The translations under genes were made by a program, and so were the position numbers. A stretch of 64,000 nt of DNA from NCBI GenBank assembly GCA_028285485.1, contig JANQPC010000100.1:1-64000 (forward strand), in the 5' to 3' direction. The notes under the pieces are model-generated. The model was not told the origin of the DNA, made no database searches, and saw only the letters and a program-made list of their open reading frames with translations. Shown in pieces: positions 46,169 through 55,178 of the stretch. The stretch is from Paracoccaceae bacterium. GTDB taxonomy: Bacteria > Pseudomonadota > Alphaproteobacteria > Rhodobacterales > Rhodobacteraceae. Each line of letters opens with the position of its first letter. Position 1 is the stretch's first letter.

Positions 46169-47013
46169 GCGTATCGGCCTGACGCCAGAAGATCCAGCAG
46201 CGCGGCGATCTTGGGGGAATGCATGCCTGCCCGCCAGACAAGCCGCACGTCAAGATACCTGAACGGTTCGGGCAACGGGCGCGCCTCGAGCCGGGCGCGA
46301 TCGGGATAAGTCTCCAGCATACCCTCGGGCATCAGGCCCGCGCCAAGGCCGATGGCGATACTGCCCAGCATCGCATGGTAGGAACCGATTTCCACGATCT
46401 GCTTTGGGCTGATGCCCTCGCTTGCGTACCAATCCATAAGCCGCGCCCGGTTCGGGCAATCCAGCCCGAAGACGAGAAAGCGCTCTGGCCGTGCCGCGGA
46501 AAGATCGGCGCGCAAGACAAGGGCCATGGGCTCGCGAAAAACTGAAACGCTTTCGAACGCCGCCTCATCGATATCACCGGCCAGAAAAGCCGCCTCAAGC
46601 GCTCCGTCGCGCAGCCGTGCCAGCAAAATCTCGGGCCGCTCCACCGAAAGCGCGATCTCCACTTCCGGATAGCTTTGGCCCAGCGCTGTCAGCGGCGCGG
46701 CCAGACGCATTGCGGCGGTGCTTTCCATTGAACCAAGGCGGAACGTGCCGCGCGGAACGCCACCTGCCACTGCGACGCGCGCCTCTGCGGCAAGATCGAG
46801 CAGGCGCTTGGCATAGCCTAAAAGCTCCTCCCCCGCCGGTGTTGACCGCATTCCCCTTGCCTCGCGCCGGAAGAGCGGCTGGCCAAGATCGGCCTCCAGC
46901 CCCTTGATCCGCGCCGTTATGGCAGACTGCACGCGGCCCAGCCGATCGGCGGCTTTTACGACTCCGCCCTCTTCGGCAACGGCTACAAACACTTCAAGGT
47001 CCCTGAGATCCAT
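46165..47013 (-). CDS. LysR-family transcriptional regulator
   Basis: 282 residues. The winged helix is MDLRDLEVFVAVAEEGGVVKAADRLGRVQSAITARIKGLE (about 1-40), a classical LysR domain, followed by a substrate-binding domain with LGSMESTAAMRLAAPLTALGQSYPEVEIAL. LysR proteins usually control a divergent gene; here the facing DNA has only a 57-residue ORF (47123-47296). Confidence 0.93.
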   Translation of the reverse strand: MDLRDLEVFVAVAEEGGVVKAADRLGRVQSAITARIKGLEADLGQPLFRREARGMRSTPAGEELLGYAKRLLDLAAEARVAVAGGVPRGTFRLGSMESTAAMRLAAPLTALGQSYPEVEIALSVERPEILLARLRDGALEAAFLAGDIDEAAFESVSVFREPMALVLRADLSAARPERFLVFGLDCPNRARLMDWYASEGISPKQIVEIGSYHAMLGSIAIGLGAGLMPEGMLETYPDRARLEARPLPEPFRYLDVRLVWRAGMHSPKIAALLDLLASGRYA

Positions 47014-47034
47014 ATTCTCGATATGTGATGGCTA

Positions 47035-47063
47035 GCTTCTTGATAATTCATTTTACGTGAAGC
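47035..47063. promoter_or_regulatory. candidate LysR-regulator site
   Basis: GCTTC-N19-GAAGC with AT-rich centre, 22 bp upstream of the LysR ATG. Position and dyad fit an autoregulatory LysR site; the sequence alone is weak evidence. Confidence 0.3.
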
Positions 47064-47122
47064 CTCGCGGTCCGTAAACATCTCTGCACAAGGCGCGATG
47101 GCCGCGCCGGAGGATCAGCATC

Positions 47123-47296
47123 ATGTCAGGTAACTCAAAGGTCGGCCGTTGGGCTGGCGGCAGCCACGCGCGCCCTCCCTTCTTCGGCTTCTTCCGCCGC
47201 ACGACCGAACGCCCCACAGGCGATTCCGTGAAAAGGGCGAAGTGGGACCCTCTTGTTGGCGCGCGGGCCGCCGATACGCCGCGCCGTTGGCTTTAG
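47123..47296 (+). CDS. possible small basic protein, divergent from LysR
   Basis: 57 residues. The ATG has GGAGG nine bases upstream (47109-47113). The sequence is rich in Arg, Trp and Phe-Gly (ARPPFFGFFRRTTERP, then KRAKWDP) with no membrane helix. The RBS and the position opposite a LysR gene favour a real gene. Against it: no known family, Arg/Pro-rich composition typical of random GC-rich frames. Confidence 0.35.
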   Translation: MSGNSKVGRWAGGSHARPPFFGFFRRTTERPTGDSVKRAKWDPLVGARAADTPRRWL

Positions 47297-47446
47297 GCCT
47301 TGGCGGCCTTGCGCAAGGGGATCGCGCCGGGCGGCTAATGAATGCTGCCGGGGACCCCGCTCTGAGCCGGTGCGGCATAAGTGGGGCAGAAGACTATGCC
47401 CGCCCCCCGCGCCGTGGCCAGCGCCACCAGCGCTTCGGCAAAATCC

Positions 47447-47911
47447 TCACCCGTCGCCATCCAAGGGGGTGCCATCGTGGCGCGTGAAGTACCGGCTGCC
47501 GTCGGCGGCCTTATGCAGAACAAGATCGTGGTCGGGATAGGTCACCCGATCGGCAAGCCCGCGCGCGCCCGCCACAAGGATCATCGCTTCACCGGGGCCG
47601 CGATTTTCAAGGCAATGCGCCGCGCCCGCGCCGGCCTTCCATGCCGCAACATCGCCGGGCCGCAGCATCGTCTCGCTCTCTTCAACAAGCACAAGCTCGC
47701 CTTCGATTACGTAAACGGCCTCATCCTCCGCCGAATGGCTGTGCCGGAGGGAGGATTTCGAACCGGGCGGCAGGCGCTCCATCGAGATCCCAAGCGACGT
47801 GAAGCCCAGCACATCGGCAATCGCCCACGCCGCATAGGGCCCGCAATCCGCCCCGGCATTCGGATCCGGCCCCGGATCATGGCGAACCCAGTGCGGCGAT
47901 AGCTTCGGCAT
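47447..47911 (-). CDS. cupin-domain protein
   Basis: 154 residues from ATG 47911, overlapping the ileS stop by ATGA. The cupin barrel shows LGISMERLPPGSKSSLRHSHSAEDEAVYVIEGELVLV (metal-binding His pair and Glu in motif 1), and GDVAAWKAGAGAAHCLENRG (motif 2 His). The N-terminus MPKLSPHWVRHDPGPDPNAG is a short extension. Substrate unknown; coupling to ileS looks like an operon accident. Confidence 0.82.
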   Translation of the reverse strand: MPKLSPHWVRHDPGPDPNAGADCGPYAAWAIADVLGFTSLGISMERLPPGSKSSLRHSHSAEDEAVYVIEGELVLVEESETMLRPGDVAAWKAGAGAAHCLENRGPGEAMILVAGARGLADRVTYPDHDLVLHKAADGSRYFTRHDGTPLDGDG

Positions 47912-50823
47912 CAGCCCCCCAACGCAGCATTGCACCGCGCGCAGGTGCCGGGATGGGCGTGGGTGCCCACATCGGGCAGGAACTTCCAGCAGCGCTGGCA
48001 TTTCGGCCCCTCGGCCTTTTCAAACACAACGCCCACGCCTTCTACCTCCGGCATCCGGAATGCGGTGGATGGGATCGGATCGGCAGTCACGCGGATCGAG
48101 GAGGTGATGCACACATCCTCGAAGGGCACCGATTTCACCGCCGCCAGCATCTCTTCATCGCGCAGGTGAACAACCGGGCCCGCTTCAAGCGAGGCGCCAA
48201 TCACCTTGTCTTGCCGCTGAAGCTCAAGTGCCGCGGTCACCACACGGCGCGCCCGGCGGATCGCGGCCCATTTCTGGGCCAGCGGTTCATCGAGCCAATC
48301 CGCCGGCGTTGCCGGGATATCGATGAGGTGAACAGAGCTTTCCTCGCCCGGGAACCGTTCAAGCCACACCTCTTCCATCGTGAACACGAGGATCGGCGCA
48401 AGCCATGTGGTGAGCCGGTGGAAGAGGATGTCAAGCACGGTGCGGGCCGCGTTCCGGCGTAAGCCCGGCCCATCGCAGTAAAGCGCATCCTTCCGGATAT
48501 CGAAGTAGAAGGAGGACAGATCCACTGTGGCGAAATTGAACAGCGCCTGGAACACGCCCTGGAAATCATAGGCCGCGTAGCCCGTGCGCACCTTGTGATC
48601 AAGTTCCGCCAGCCGATGCAGCACCCAGCGCTCCAGCTCCGGCATTTCTTCCAGTGCCACGCGTTCGTCTTCCGAGAACCCGTGCAGGTTGCCCAGCATA
48701 AAGCGCATCGTGTTGCGCAGGCGGCGGTAGCTATCTGCCACGCCCTTGAGGATTTCCGGCCCGATCCGCTGATCGCCGGTGTAATCGGTCTGCGCCACCC
48801 AGAGGCGGAAGATATCGGCCCCGTATTCCTTCACCACCGTCTCGGGCACAATCGTGTTGCCCAGCGATTTGGACATCTTGTTGCCCTTCTCGTCGAGCGT
48901 GAAGCCATGGGTCAGCACAGCGCGATAGGGCGCCCGGCCCAGCGTGCCGCAGGCCTGCAGCATCGAAGAATGGAACCAGCCGCGATGCTGATCGGTGCCT
49001 TCAAGGTAGAGATCGGCGATTCCGTCATCCGCGCCGTCTTCCCGATCACGCAGCACGAAAGCGTGGGTGGAGCCGGAATCGAACCAGACATCCAGGATAT
49101 CGTCGACCTTCTCCCATTCGTCATGGGCGTAGTCGTTGCCGAGGAACCGGTCTTTGGCGCCCGGCTTATACCAGGCATCGGCACCCTCTTCCTCGAATGC
49201 GGCGAGGATGCGGGCATTCACCGTCTCGTCACGCAGTAGGAAATCGGCATCATCGGGCCGCGCACCCTTTTTCACAAAGCAGGTCAGCGGCACGCCCCAG
49301 GCGCGTTGGCGGGAAAGAACCCAATCCGGCCGCGCCTCGATCATCGAGTAAAGGCGGTTGCGGCCCGTCTTCGGCGTCCACTCCACCAGCTCATCGATAG
49401 AGGTGAGCGCGCGTTCGCGGATCGTGGTGCCATGGGTATCGAGCCCATCGCCCAGCGGCTTATCGATGGCGGCAAACCATTGCGGCGTGTTGCGATAGAT
49501 CACCGGCGCCTTCGAACGCCAGCTATGGGGATAGCTGTGCTTGATCTTGCCGCGCGCGAGCAGCCCGCCCACTTCGGCCAACTTGTTGATCACAGCGGTA
49601 TTCGCATCGCCCTCCTTGCCGTTGGGTTTGAGGATCATGGTGCCGCCGAAGAAGGGCAGATCGTCGCGAAAGCTGCCATCCTCCAACACGTTGTAGGTGA
49701 TGACATCCTTCAGCATGCCAAGATCGCGGTAGAGCTCGAACTCCTCCATGCCGTGCGAGGGCGCGCAATGCACGAAGCCGGTGCCTTCTTCGTCGCTCAC
49801 AAAATCGGCGGCGCGGAAATCGCGGATGTCGTCCCACTCGCCATTGGCACCCTCGGCGCCTTTCAGCGGGTGGGCGAGCCGGATCTTTGCCAGATCGTCG
49901 GCGCTGATATCGCAGAGGCGGCGATACATCGTATCATCAAGCCGCGCCCGGCTCAGCACATCTGCCGCCAGATTGTCCGCAAGGATGTAGCGTTCGCCGA
50001 TCCGGGCCCAGCATTCCTCGGGCCGGCCGATCACCTCGTAAAGCCCGTAGGCGATATCGGCCCCGTAGACGACCGCCTTGTTCGAGGGCATCGTCCAGGG
50101 CGTTGTCGTCCAGATCACCACATGGGCGCTGTCGAGCGTGGCATCCCCGGTGCCGACCACGCGGAACTTCACCCAGATCGTGAAGCTTTCCTTATCGTGA
50201 TACTCCACCTCCGCTTCGGCCAACGCGGTCTGCTCCACCGGGCTCCACATCACCGGCTTTGAGCCCTGGTAGAGCGTGCCGTTCATGAGGAATTTCTGGA
50301 ACTCTTCGGCGATCACCCGCTCTGCATGGAAATCCATGGTCACGTAGGGATCTTCCCACTTCCCGGTCACGCCAAGGCGCTTGAATTCGCTGCGCTGAAC
50401 ATCGATCCAGCCCTCGGCGAATTTGCGGCATTCCTGCCGGAAGGTAACGGTATCGACCTCGTCCTTGTTCTGGCCCTTGGCACGATATTGTTCCTCGATC
50501 TTCCATTCGATCGGCAGCCCGTGGCAATCCCAGCCTGGGATGTAGCGCGCATCGCGGCCCATCATCTGCTGCGACCGCACGACCATATCTTTCAGGATCT
50601 TGTTCAGCCCGTGCCCGATATGAAGGTTGCCATTGGCATAGGGCGGGCCGTCGTGAAGGATGAAGGGTTCGCGCCCCTCTTTCTCGCGCAGCCGGTCATA
50701 AACCCCGATCTTTTCCCATTTTTCGAGCCACGCGGGCTCACGCTTCGGCAGGCCCGCGCGCATGGGGAAATCGGTCTTCGGAAGGTTCAGCGTATCTTTG
50801 TAGTCGGGCGTATCCGCACACAT
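47911..50823 (-). CDS. ileS: isoleucyl-tRNA synthetase
   Basis: 970 residues from ATG 50823 (MCADTPDYKDTLNLPKTDFP), with TTGAGGAC upstream. HIGH motif at 68-71 (PYANGNLHIGHG), KMSKS within GNKMSKSLGNTIVPE, and a C-terminal zinc motif CQRCWKFLPDVG...CARC. The editing domain (CP1) is in the middle. Charges tRNA-Ile. Its stop overlaps the cupin start. Confidence 0.97.
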   Translation of the reverse strand: MCADTPDYKDTLNLPKTDFPMRAGLPKREPAWLEKWEKIGVYDRLREKEGREPFILHDGPPYANGNLHIGHGLNKILKDMVVRSQQMMGRDARYIPGWDCHGLPIEWKIEEQYRAKGQNKDEVDTVTFRQECRKFAEGWIDVQRSEFKRLGVTGKWEDPYVTMDFHAERVIAEEFQKFLMNGTLYQGSKPVMWSPVEQTALAEAEVEYHDKESFTIWVKFRVVGTGDATLDSAHVVIWTTTPWTMPSNKAVVYGADIAYGLYEVIGRPEECWARIGERYILADNLAADVLSRARLDDTMYRRLCDISADDLAKIRLAHPLKGAEGANGEWDDIRDFRAADFVSDEEGTGFVHCAPSHGMEEFELYRDLGMLKDVITYNVLEDGSFRDDLPFFGGTMILKPNGKEGDANTAVINKLAEVGGLLARGKIKHSYPHSWRSKAPVIYRNTPQWFAAIDKPLGDGLDTHGTTIRERALTSIDELVEWTPKTGRNRLYSMIEARPDWVLSRQRAWGVPLTCFVKKGARPDDADFLLRDETVNARILAAFEEEGADAWYKPGAKDRFLGNDYAHDEWEKVDDILDVWFDSGSTHAFVLRDREDGADDGIADLYLEGTDQHRGWFHSSMLQACGTLGRAPYRAVLTHGFTLDEKGNKMSKSLGNTIVPETVVKEYGADIFRLWVAQTDYTGDQRIGPEILKGVADSYRRLRNTMRFMLGNLHGFSEDERVALEEMPELERWVLHRLAELDHKVRTGYAAYDFQGVFQALFNFATVDLSSFYFDIRKDALYCDGPGLRRNAARTVLDILFHRLTTWLAPILVFTMEEVWLERFPGEESSVHLIDIPATPADWLDEPLAQKWAAIRRARRVVTAALELQRQDKVIGASLEAGPVVHLRDEEMLAAVKSVPFEDVCITSSIRVTADPIPSTAFRMPEVEGVGVVFEKAEGPKCQRCWKFLPDVGTHAHPGTCARCNAALGG

Positions 50824-51000
50824 GGGGCGTGTCCTCAAGGCGTGTGAGTGCAGGTTGGAAGGGGGCGGCGTGAGGCTTCAAACGCCTTGTCCCGGCGGCT
50901 CATGGGATCAGAGCGCCGGGCCTGTAATTCGAATGAAGATGGCGAAACCCGTCTGCATGGGCGGCGTTTTAGCCCCCCGCGCCGGGGGCGGCAAGGCGGC

Positions 51001-51027
51001 AAAACGGGCCGCGCCCTTCGGGGCCCG
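51001..51027 (-). terminator. probable terminator after the VIT1-like gene
   Basis: On the minus strand CGGGCC pairs with GGCCCG around an 11-nt loop, then TTTT. The T-run is short. The rest of the 227-bp gap (50824-51050) is GC-rich, with no gene seen. Confidence 0.45.
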
Positions 51028-51050
51028 CCTTCACGCCGGGGCCGTAGCTT

Positions 51051-51761
51051 TCAGGCGCGAAAGAGCGTTCCCACGAAAAAGGCAATCGCCGCCGCCGCCC
51101 CGCCAATCGCCAGCGTCTCAAGCCCCGAACGCCACCAGGGCGCCAGCGAGAAGTGGCTCTTCATCGCGCCGATGGAAAAGAATACGGCGCCTGTGAGCGC
51201 GATCGAGACCGTGAAGGCATCGGCCAGCGCGAAAACGAAGGGCACCAGCGGCACGAGGCCCGCCGCGAGAAAGGCAAAGAACGTTGCAAGCGCGGCGCGC
51301 ATCGGATGTGGGTCCACCGGCGAGAGCCCGTATTCATCAACAAGCATCAGGTCGATCCAGGCGCGCTTGTTGGCGGCGATGGCATCGGTTGCATCTTCCA
51401 GCACCTGGCCCGAAAGCCCCTTGGCGGCGAGGATTTCGCGCAGCTCCAGCCGCTCTCCTTCTGGCACTTCGCGGATATGGCGCTCTTCGATCCCGCGGAT
51501 GCGCGCGATGTTATCGGCCTCGGCCTTCGTGCCAGAGTAGTTCGCCGCGGCCATGGAGAACCCGTCGGCCAACACATTGGCCACCCCGAGCGCGATGATG
51601 ATGGCGGGCGAGAGCCCAGCGCCCACAACGCCGGCGACGATGGCGAAGGTGGTGACCGCCCCGTCTATCGCGCCGTAGATCGTATCGCGCAGATAGCCCT
51701 GGCGGTTCGGCGTGCGTATCCGCGCCGCAACATCGGCGGGGGCGTGGCTGTGTTCAAGCAT
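51051..51761 (-). CDS. VIT1/CCC1-family metal transporter
   Basis: 236 residues, start preceded by GGAGG. Five membrane segments. The N-terminal DTIYGAIDGAVTTFAIVAGVVGAGLSPAIIIALGVANVLADGFSMAAANY is the family signature, with the Asp and Met expected in the transport path. A charged cytoplasmic loop (about 75-150) with Glu/Arg is typical of the metal-binding domain. The family moves Fe2+ or Mn2+. The substrate cannot be told. Confidence 0.88.
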   Translation of the reverse strand: MLEHSHAPADVAARIRTPNRQGYLRDTIYGAIDGAVTTFAIVAGVVGAGLSPAIIIALGVANVLADGFSMAAANYSGTKAEADNIARIRGIEERHIREVPEGERLELREILAAKGLSGQVLEDATDAIAANKRAWIDLMLVDEYGLSPVDPHPMRAALATFFAFLAAGLVPLVPFVFALADAFTVSIALTGAVFFSIGAMKSHFSLAPWWRSGLETLAIGGAAAAIAFFVGTLFRA

Positions 51762-51838
51762 GGCTGGCCTCCGGCCCCAAATCTGGCCCGGCGGCGGGCT
51801 ACTGGGCCTTGAGCGGGATCAAGTTGGGTCCCGTTGGC

Positions 51839-52501
51839 CTACCCGTCCTCGCCCGCGCGCGGCATCACCGTTGGAAGCGGCTCAGCGCGTTTGCCCTTCT
51901 GCCCCCTTCGCCGATACTGGCTTTGATACGCCCGGCGCTGCTTGGTTACCTCGTAAAGCACGATCCCCGAGCAGGTGCCGAGATTGAGGCTTTCGATCAT
52001 GCCGAACATCGGCACCGCCACGCACATCTCGCTGCGTTCAACGGCAAGTTCGCTGATCCCGCGTTTCTCGTTGCCAAACCAGACAGCGAGTTTGGCGTAT
52101 GCGGTGTAATCCCCTTCATGCAGATAGACGTTCGTCTTGCCCTTCACGTGCGGCGACGTGACGATCGAAACAAAGCGGTTCTTTTCCAGATGAGCCAGGC
52201 ATTCCTCGGTGCTGTCGAAGCGGCGCACAAAGGTCCACTTCACCGCCGAGACAGATGATTTTGAAAGCGCGCGGCGCTCGCGCATATCCTGCCAGTCTTC
52301 GGGAAGGGCTTTGCGGGGGTCCACGACATAGGCCTTCTCAACGCCAAGCGCGTTCACATTGCGGATGACGGTGCCGATATTGGCGATATCGGCGGGATCC
52401 TCGATCACCGCGATGAGGTTCTTGCAGCGAAACGGTTTGATCGCATCGGCTTTCTTGCGAACCGAGAGGCGTTTCTTGGGTTCGGGCTCACGCTCAGACA
52501 T
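51839..52501 (-). CDS. SpoU/TrmH-family RNA 2'-O-methyltransferase
   Basis: 220 residues. The SPOUT motifs: IEDPADIANIGTVIRNVNALG (motif 1, Asn/Arg), AVWFGNEKRGIS (motif 2), VAVPMFGMIESLNLGTCSGIVLYEV (motif 3). The N-terminus is basic (KKRLSVRKKADAIKPF). TrmH members modify the ribose of tRNA G18 or rRNA; the exact site is not clear from sequence. Confidence 0.88.
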   Translation of the reverse strand: MSEREPEPKKRLSVRKKADAIKPFRCKNLIAVIEDPADIANIGTVIRNVNALGVEKAYVVDPRKALPEDWQDMRERRALSKSSVSAVKWTFVRRFDSTEECLAHLEKNRFVSIVTSPHVKGKTNVYLHEGDYTAYAKLAVWFGNEKRGISELAVERSEMCVAVPMFGMIESLNLGTCSGIVLYEVTKQRRAYQSQYRRRGQKGKRAEPLPTVMPRAGEDG

Positions 52502-52549
52502 GCCCAGCGCGATACCATGCGAGCAGGCTTCTGGAAACGCCGCCCCGCC

Positions 52550-54166
52550 CTAGGGATTGACGAAATCCCAAACCTTCGAGATTGCGACGGAACCCTCGCC
52601 CACGGCGCTGGCCACGCGCTTAATCGAGCCCGCGCGCACATCGCCCACCGCAAAGATCCCAGGGTGGGAGGTTTCATAGGCGCTGTCACCACCCACCTTG
52701 GGGCCGGTTTTCACAAAGCCCTTATCGTCAAGTTCCACGAGGCCCGATAGCCAGCCGGTATTCGGCGCAGCCCCCACCATCACGAACACCGCGCGGGCAT
52801 TCACCGTCCAGTCCTCCCCCGCGGAGCTGTCGCGGATTGTCACGGATGTCAGCGCATCGTCGCCGTGAAGCCCCGTCATCTGCGTATTGTAGTGGATCGT
52901 GACCTTGGGATCGGCTTCTAGACGCGAAAGCAGGTAATCGGACATTGAGGCGGCCAGCGACGGCCCGCGCACCAGCACATGAACATGCTTCGCCGTCCGG
53001 CAAAGGAACATCGCCGCCTGCCCTGCAGAGTTGCCGCCGCCGATAACGACCACCTCGGTATCCCGGCAGTAGCGCGCCTCAACATCGGTTGCGGCATAGT
53101 AGATACCGGAGCTTTCGAACTCTTCCAGCCGGTCGATCGGCAGGCGGCGGTACTGCACGCCGGTGGCCACGATCACAGCCTTTGCGCATACCTCGGTGCC
53201 ACTGTCGAGCGTGATGCAGAACGTGCCGTCATCGCGCTTTTCAATGGAACGGGCCCGGCGCGGCACGGCAAAGCGGGTGCCGAATTTCATTGCCTGAACC
53301 TCGCCGCGCCAGCACAGATCCGCCCCCGAGATCCCCGTGGGGAAGCCCATGTAGTTTTCGATGCGCGAGGATGTGCCCGCCTGCCCGCCAATGGCAAGAT
53401 CGTCGAGAACCAGGGCCGAAAGCCCCTCTGCCCCGGCATAAACACCCGCCGCAACGCCCGCAGGCCCGCCACCAACCACGACCACATCGTAAACCTGATC
53501 GGCTTCGGCGGCGAGATCGAGGCCCAGAAGCCGCGCGATCTTCGCGGGCGTGGGATCCTCGATCACATTGTTCTTGCCGAAGATCACCGCAGGCTCGCGC
53601 TTGTGAATCGAACAGAGCTCTGCCTCCTGATCTGCATCGGGCGTCTCAAGCTCCAAAAGCCGCACCGGGATACGGTTCCGCCCGGCAAAGGCCACGATGC
53701 GGCGCAACTCGCGCGATTTCTCCGCCCCGATCACGGTCAACGCGGCTTCATTCGATTCCAGAAGCCGCCGCCGCCGGGCAGCAAACACCGTCACGATGAT
53801 ATCGCTCATCTCCGGCACCTGGCTCATCAGCTCCAGCATCGCCACGCGCGGCACGGTAAGTATGCGGCTTGGCTTGAGGCAGCGCGCGCCCATCATCGTG
53901 GTACCGCCTGTCAGAAAGCTGATCTCGCCAAAATACTGGGTGGGCCCGAGGGTTGCGTTGCCGTAGCGCTTGCCGGTAACGGGATCGATCGCCTCAACCT
54001 CGCCGTCCTCAAGATAGTGAAAGGCATCGGCCGGATCGCCCAGCTTCACCAGCCAGTGGCCTTCGGGGTAATCGGTTACCGTTCCGATCCGCTTCATGGC
54101 GCGCACATGCGCCTCGCTCAGCGGCGTCCGCGTCATCGTCAAAAGGTCTGGGGCAAGCGGTTCCAT
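52550..54166 (-). CDS. CRP-like domain fused to a thioredoxin-reductase-like flavoprotein lacking the CxxC
   Basis: 538 residues. A cyclic-nucleotide-binding-like domain (about 25-140) has YFGEISFLTGG but not the R-[S/T]-A phosphate-binding motif in place after it. A linker domain (about 145-220) includes VRLLELETPDADQ. The reductase domain follows with FAD motif GGGPAG (232-237), VIVATGVQYRRL, and NAD motif GGGNSAG (376-382). Where thioredoxin reductases carry CATC, the chain reads YAATD (357-361), so both redox cysteines are missing. Substrate unknown; a regulated NAD(P)H-dependent flavoprotein. Confidence 0.85.
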   Translation of the reverse strand: MEPLAPDLLTMTRTPLSEAHVRAMKRIGTVTDYPEGHWLVKLGDPADAFHYLEDGEVEAIDPVTGKRYGNATLGPTQYFGEISFLTGGTTMMGARCLKPSRILTVPRVAMLELMSQVPEMSDIIVTVFAARRRRLLESNEAALTVIGAEKSRELRRIVAFAGRNRIPVRLLELETPDADQEAELCSIHKREPAVIFGKNNVIEDPTPAKIARLLGLDLAAEADQVYDVVVVGGGPAGVAAGVYAGAEGLSALVLDDLAIGGQAGTSSRIENYMGFPTGISGADLCWRGEVQAMKFGTRFAVPRRARSIEKRDDGTFCITLDSGTEVCAKAVIVATGVQYRRLPIDRLEEFESSGIYYAATDVEARYCRDTEVVVIGGGNSAGQAAMFLCRTAKHVHVLVRGPSLAASMSDYLLSRLEADPKVTIHYNTQMTGLHGDDALTSVTIRDSSAGEDWTVNARAVFVMVGAAPNTGWLSGLVELDDKGFVKTGPKVGGDSAYETSHPGIFAVGDVRAGSIKRVASAVGEGSVAISKVWDFVNP

Positions 54167-54173
54167 GGGGGCC

Positions 54174-55178
54174 TCAACTGCCGGTGTGTTGCGAGAATAG
54201 GCCGGTCAGCGCGCGCTTGACGAGGCCTGTTACCGAGGGGCGGCGATTTTCGCCGAACGGCAGCGGGCGGCAGACTTCCATCGCCGCCACGCCCACGCGC
54301 GCGGTTAGCGCGCCATTGATCAGGCCTTCGCCGAAGCGGCGCGAAACCTTCGCCAGAACGCCACCCCCGGCGACCGAGCCGATCAGATCATCGCCCACCG
54401 CCACGGCGCCGGTGGCCACGAGATGGGCGAAGACCGCGCGGGTCAGCCGCCAGGCCCCGAAGGTTCCGGCCCGCCCGCCATAGATTTCGGCGATCCGGCG
54501 GATCATCCGAAGGTTCGCGGTCAGCGCGGCCACAACATCGGCAAGCGCAATCGGCACTAGTGCGGTCACAGTGGCCACCTGCCGCGCGGCGGCTTCAACC
54601 TCTTTCGTGGCCGCGCCATCGAGGGGGGCGAGCAGTTCGGCCTCGGCGAGGTTGAAGAGCGCATCGGCATCGAACGCCTCGCCGCGGCGGCTTTCCAACC
54701 GGTCGCGCCCCCATTTGAGATCGTCGCGCCCACTGTAGAGCGCGAGGATCTTGTCCGTGACGGCGCGCGCGGAGGGCAGATCCTTGTCCGCCAAAGCCGC
54801 ATTTGCGGCTTCGTGGATCGTGTCGAGCCGCGAGAGGCGCGACAGGGCGGCCACCTCGCGGATGATGATGGCCGCGCAGGTGGCCAGAAAGAGCCCCACA
54901 AGCGCAAGGGCGGCGTAGCCCAGAACGGCGTTGCGCGCGATCAGCCCGGTCACGAAATCCCACGCCCAGAGCGAAAGCGCGAAAGTGGCCAGCGCCGCCA
55001 GAAGCCGCCAGAACCAGCGCGCAAGCGGCGAAGGCCGGCGGGCCGCGATCACCGCCATTGTCTGCATCGCCTGGCCGGTCGGCGTGGAGTCGCCATCCGC
55101 AACCGGGGCCGCATCGGCGGGCGAAGGCGCATCCTGATCCAGCTCGATCAGCACGGGGCCTTGCTTGGGGGAATTCAT
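54174..55178 (-). CDS. YcjF-like DUF697 membrane protein
   Basis: 334 residues. Two hydrophobic segments near 55-105 (WFWRLLAALATFALSLWAWDF and VLGYAALALVGLFLATCAAIII), then the DUF697-like C-terminal part with VATVTALVPIALADVVAALTANLRMIRRIAEIYGGRAG. The start overlaps the ycjX stop. In enterobacteria YcjX-YcjF are linked to the phage-shock response; the function here is uncharacterised. Confidence 0.82.
   Translation of the reverse strand: MNSPKQGPVLIELDQDAPSPADAAPVADGDSTPTGQAMQTMAVIAARRPSPLARWFWRLLAALATFALSLWAWDFVTGLIARNAVLGYAALALVGLFLATCAAIIIREVAALSRLSRLDTIHEAANAALADKDLPSARAVTDKILALYSGRDDLKWGRDRLESRRGEAFDADALFNLAEAELLAPLDGAATKEVEAAARQVATVTALVPIALADVVAALTANLRMIRRIAEIYGGRAGTFGAWRLTRAVFAHLVATGAVAVGDDLIGSVAGGGVLAKVSRRFGEGLINGALTARVGVAAMEVCRPLPFGENRRPSVTGLVKRALTGLFSQHTGS

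Larger units (their letters stand above)
47014..47446. other. 433-bp region between the LysR gene and the cupin gene
   Basis: It holds a GCTTC-N19-GAAGC inverted repeat near the LysR start (47035-47063), and a possible small ORF (47123-47296). The rest (about 47300-47446) is low in gene-like features. A frame downstream of the cupin stop (to 47335, minus) reads smoothly but has no convincing start. Confidence 0.4.

Noticed and set aside
47335-47523. Minus-strand frame after the cupin gene (GEDFAEALVALATARGAG)
   Set aside because: Smooth codon use, but it overlaps the cupin in another frame, has no RBS-backed start, and no family; could be a gene remnant.
51762-51838. Metal-sensing riboswitch before the VIT1-like gene
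   Set aside because: The 77-bp gap is GC-rich with no yybP-ykoY or other recognisable core; only an RBS (GGAGG) is evident.
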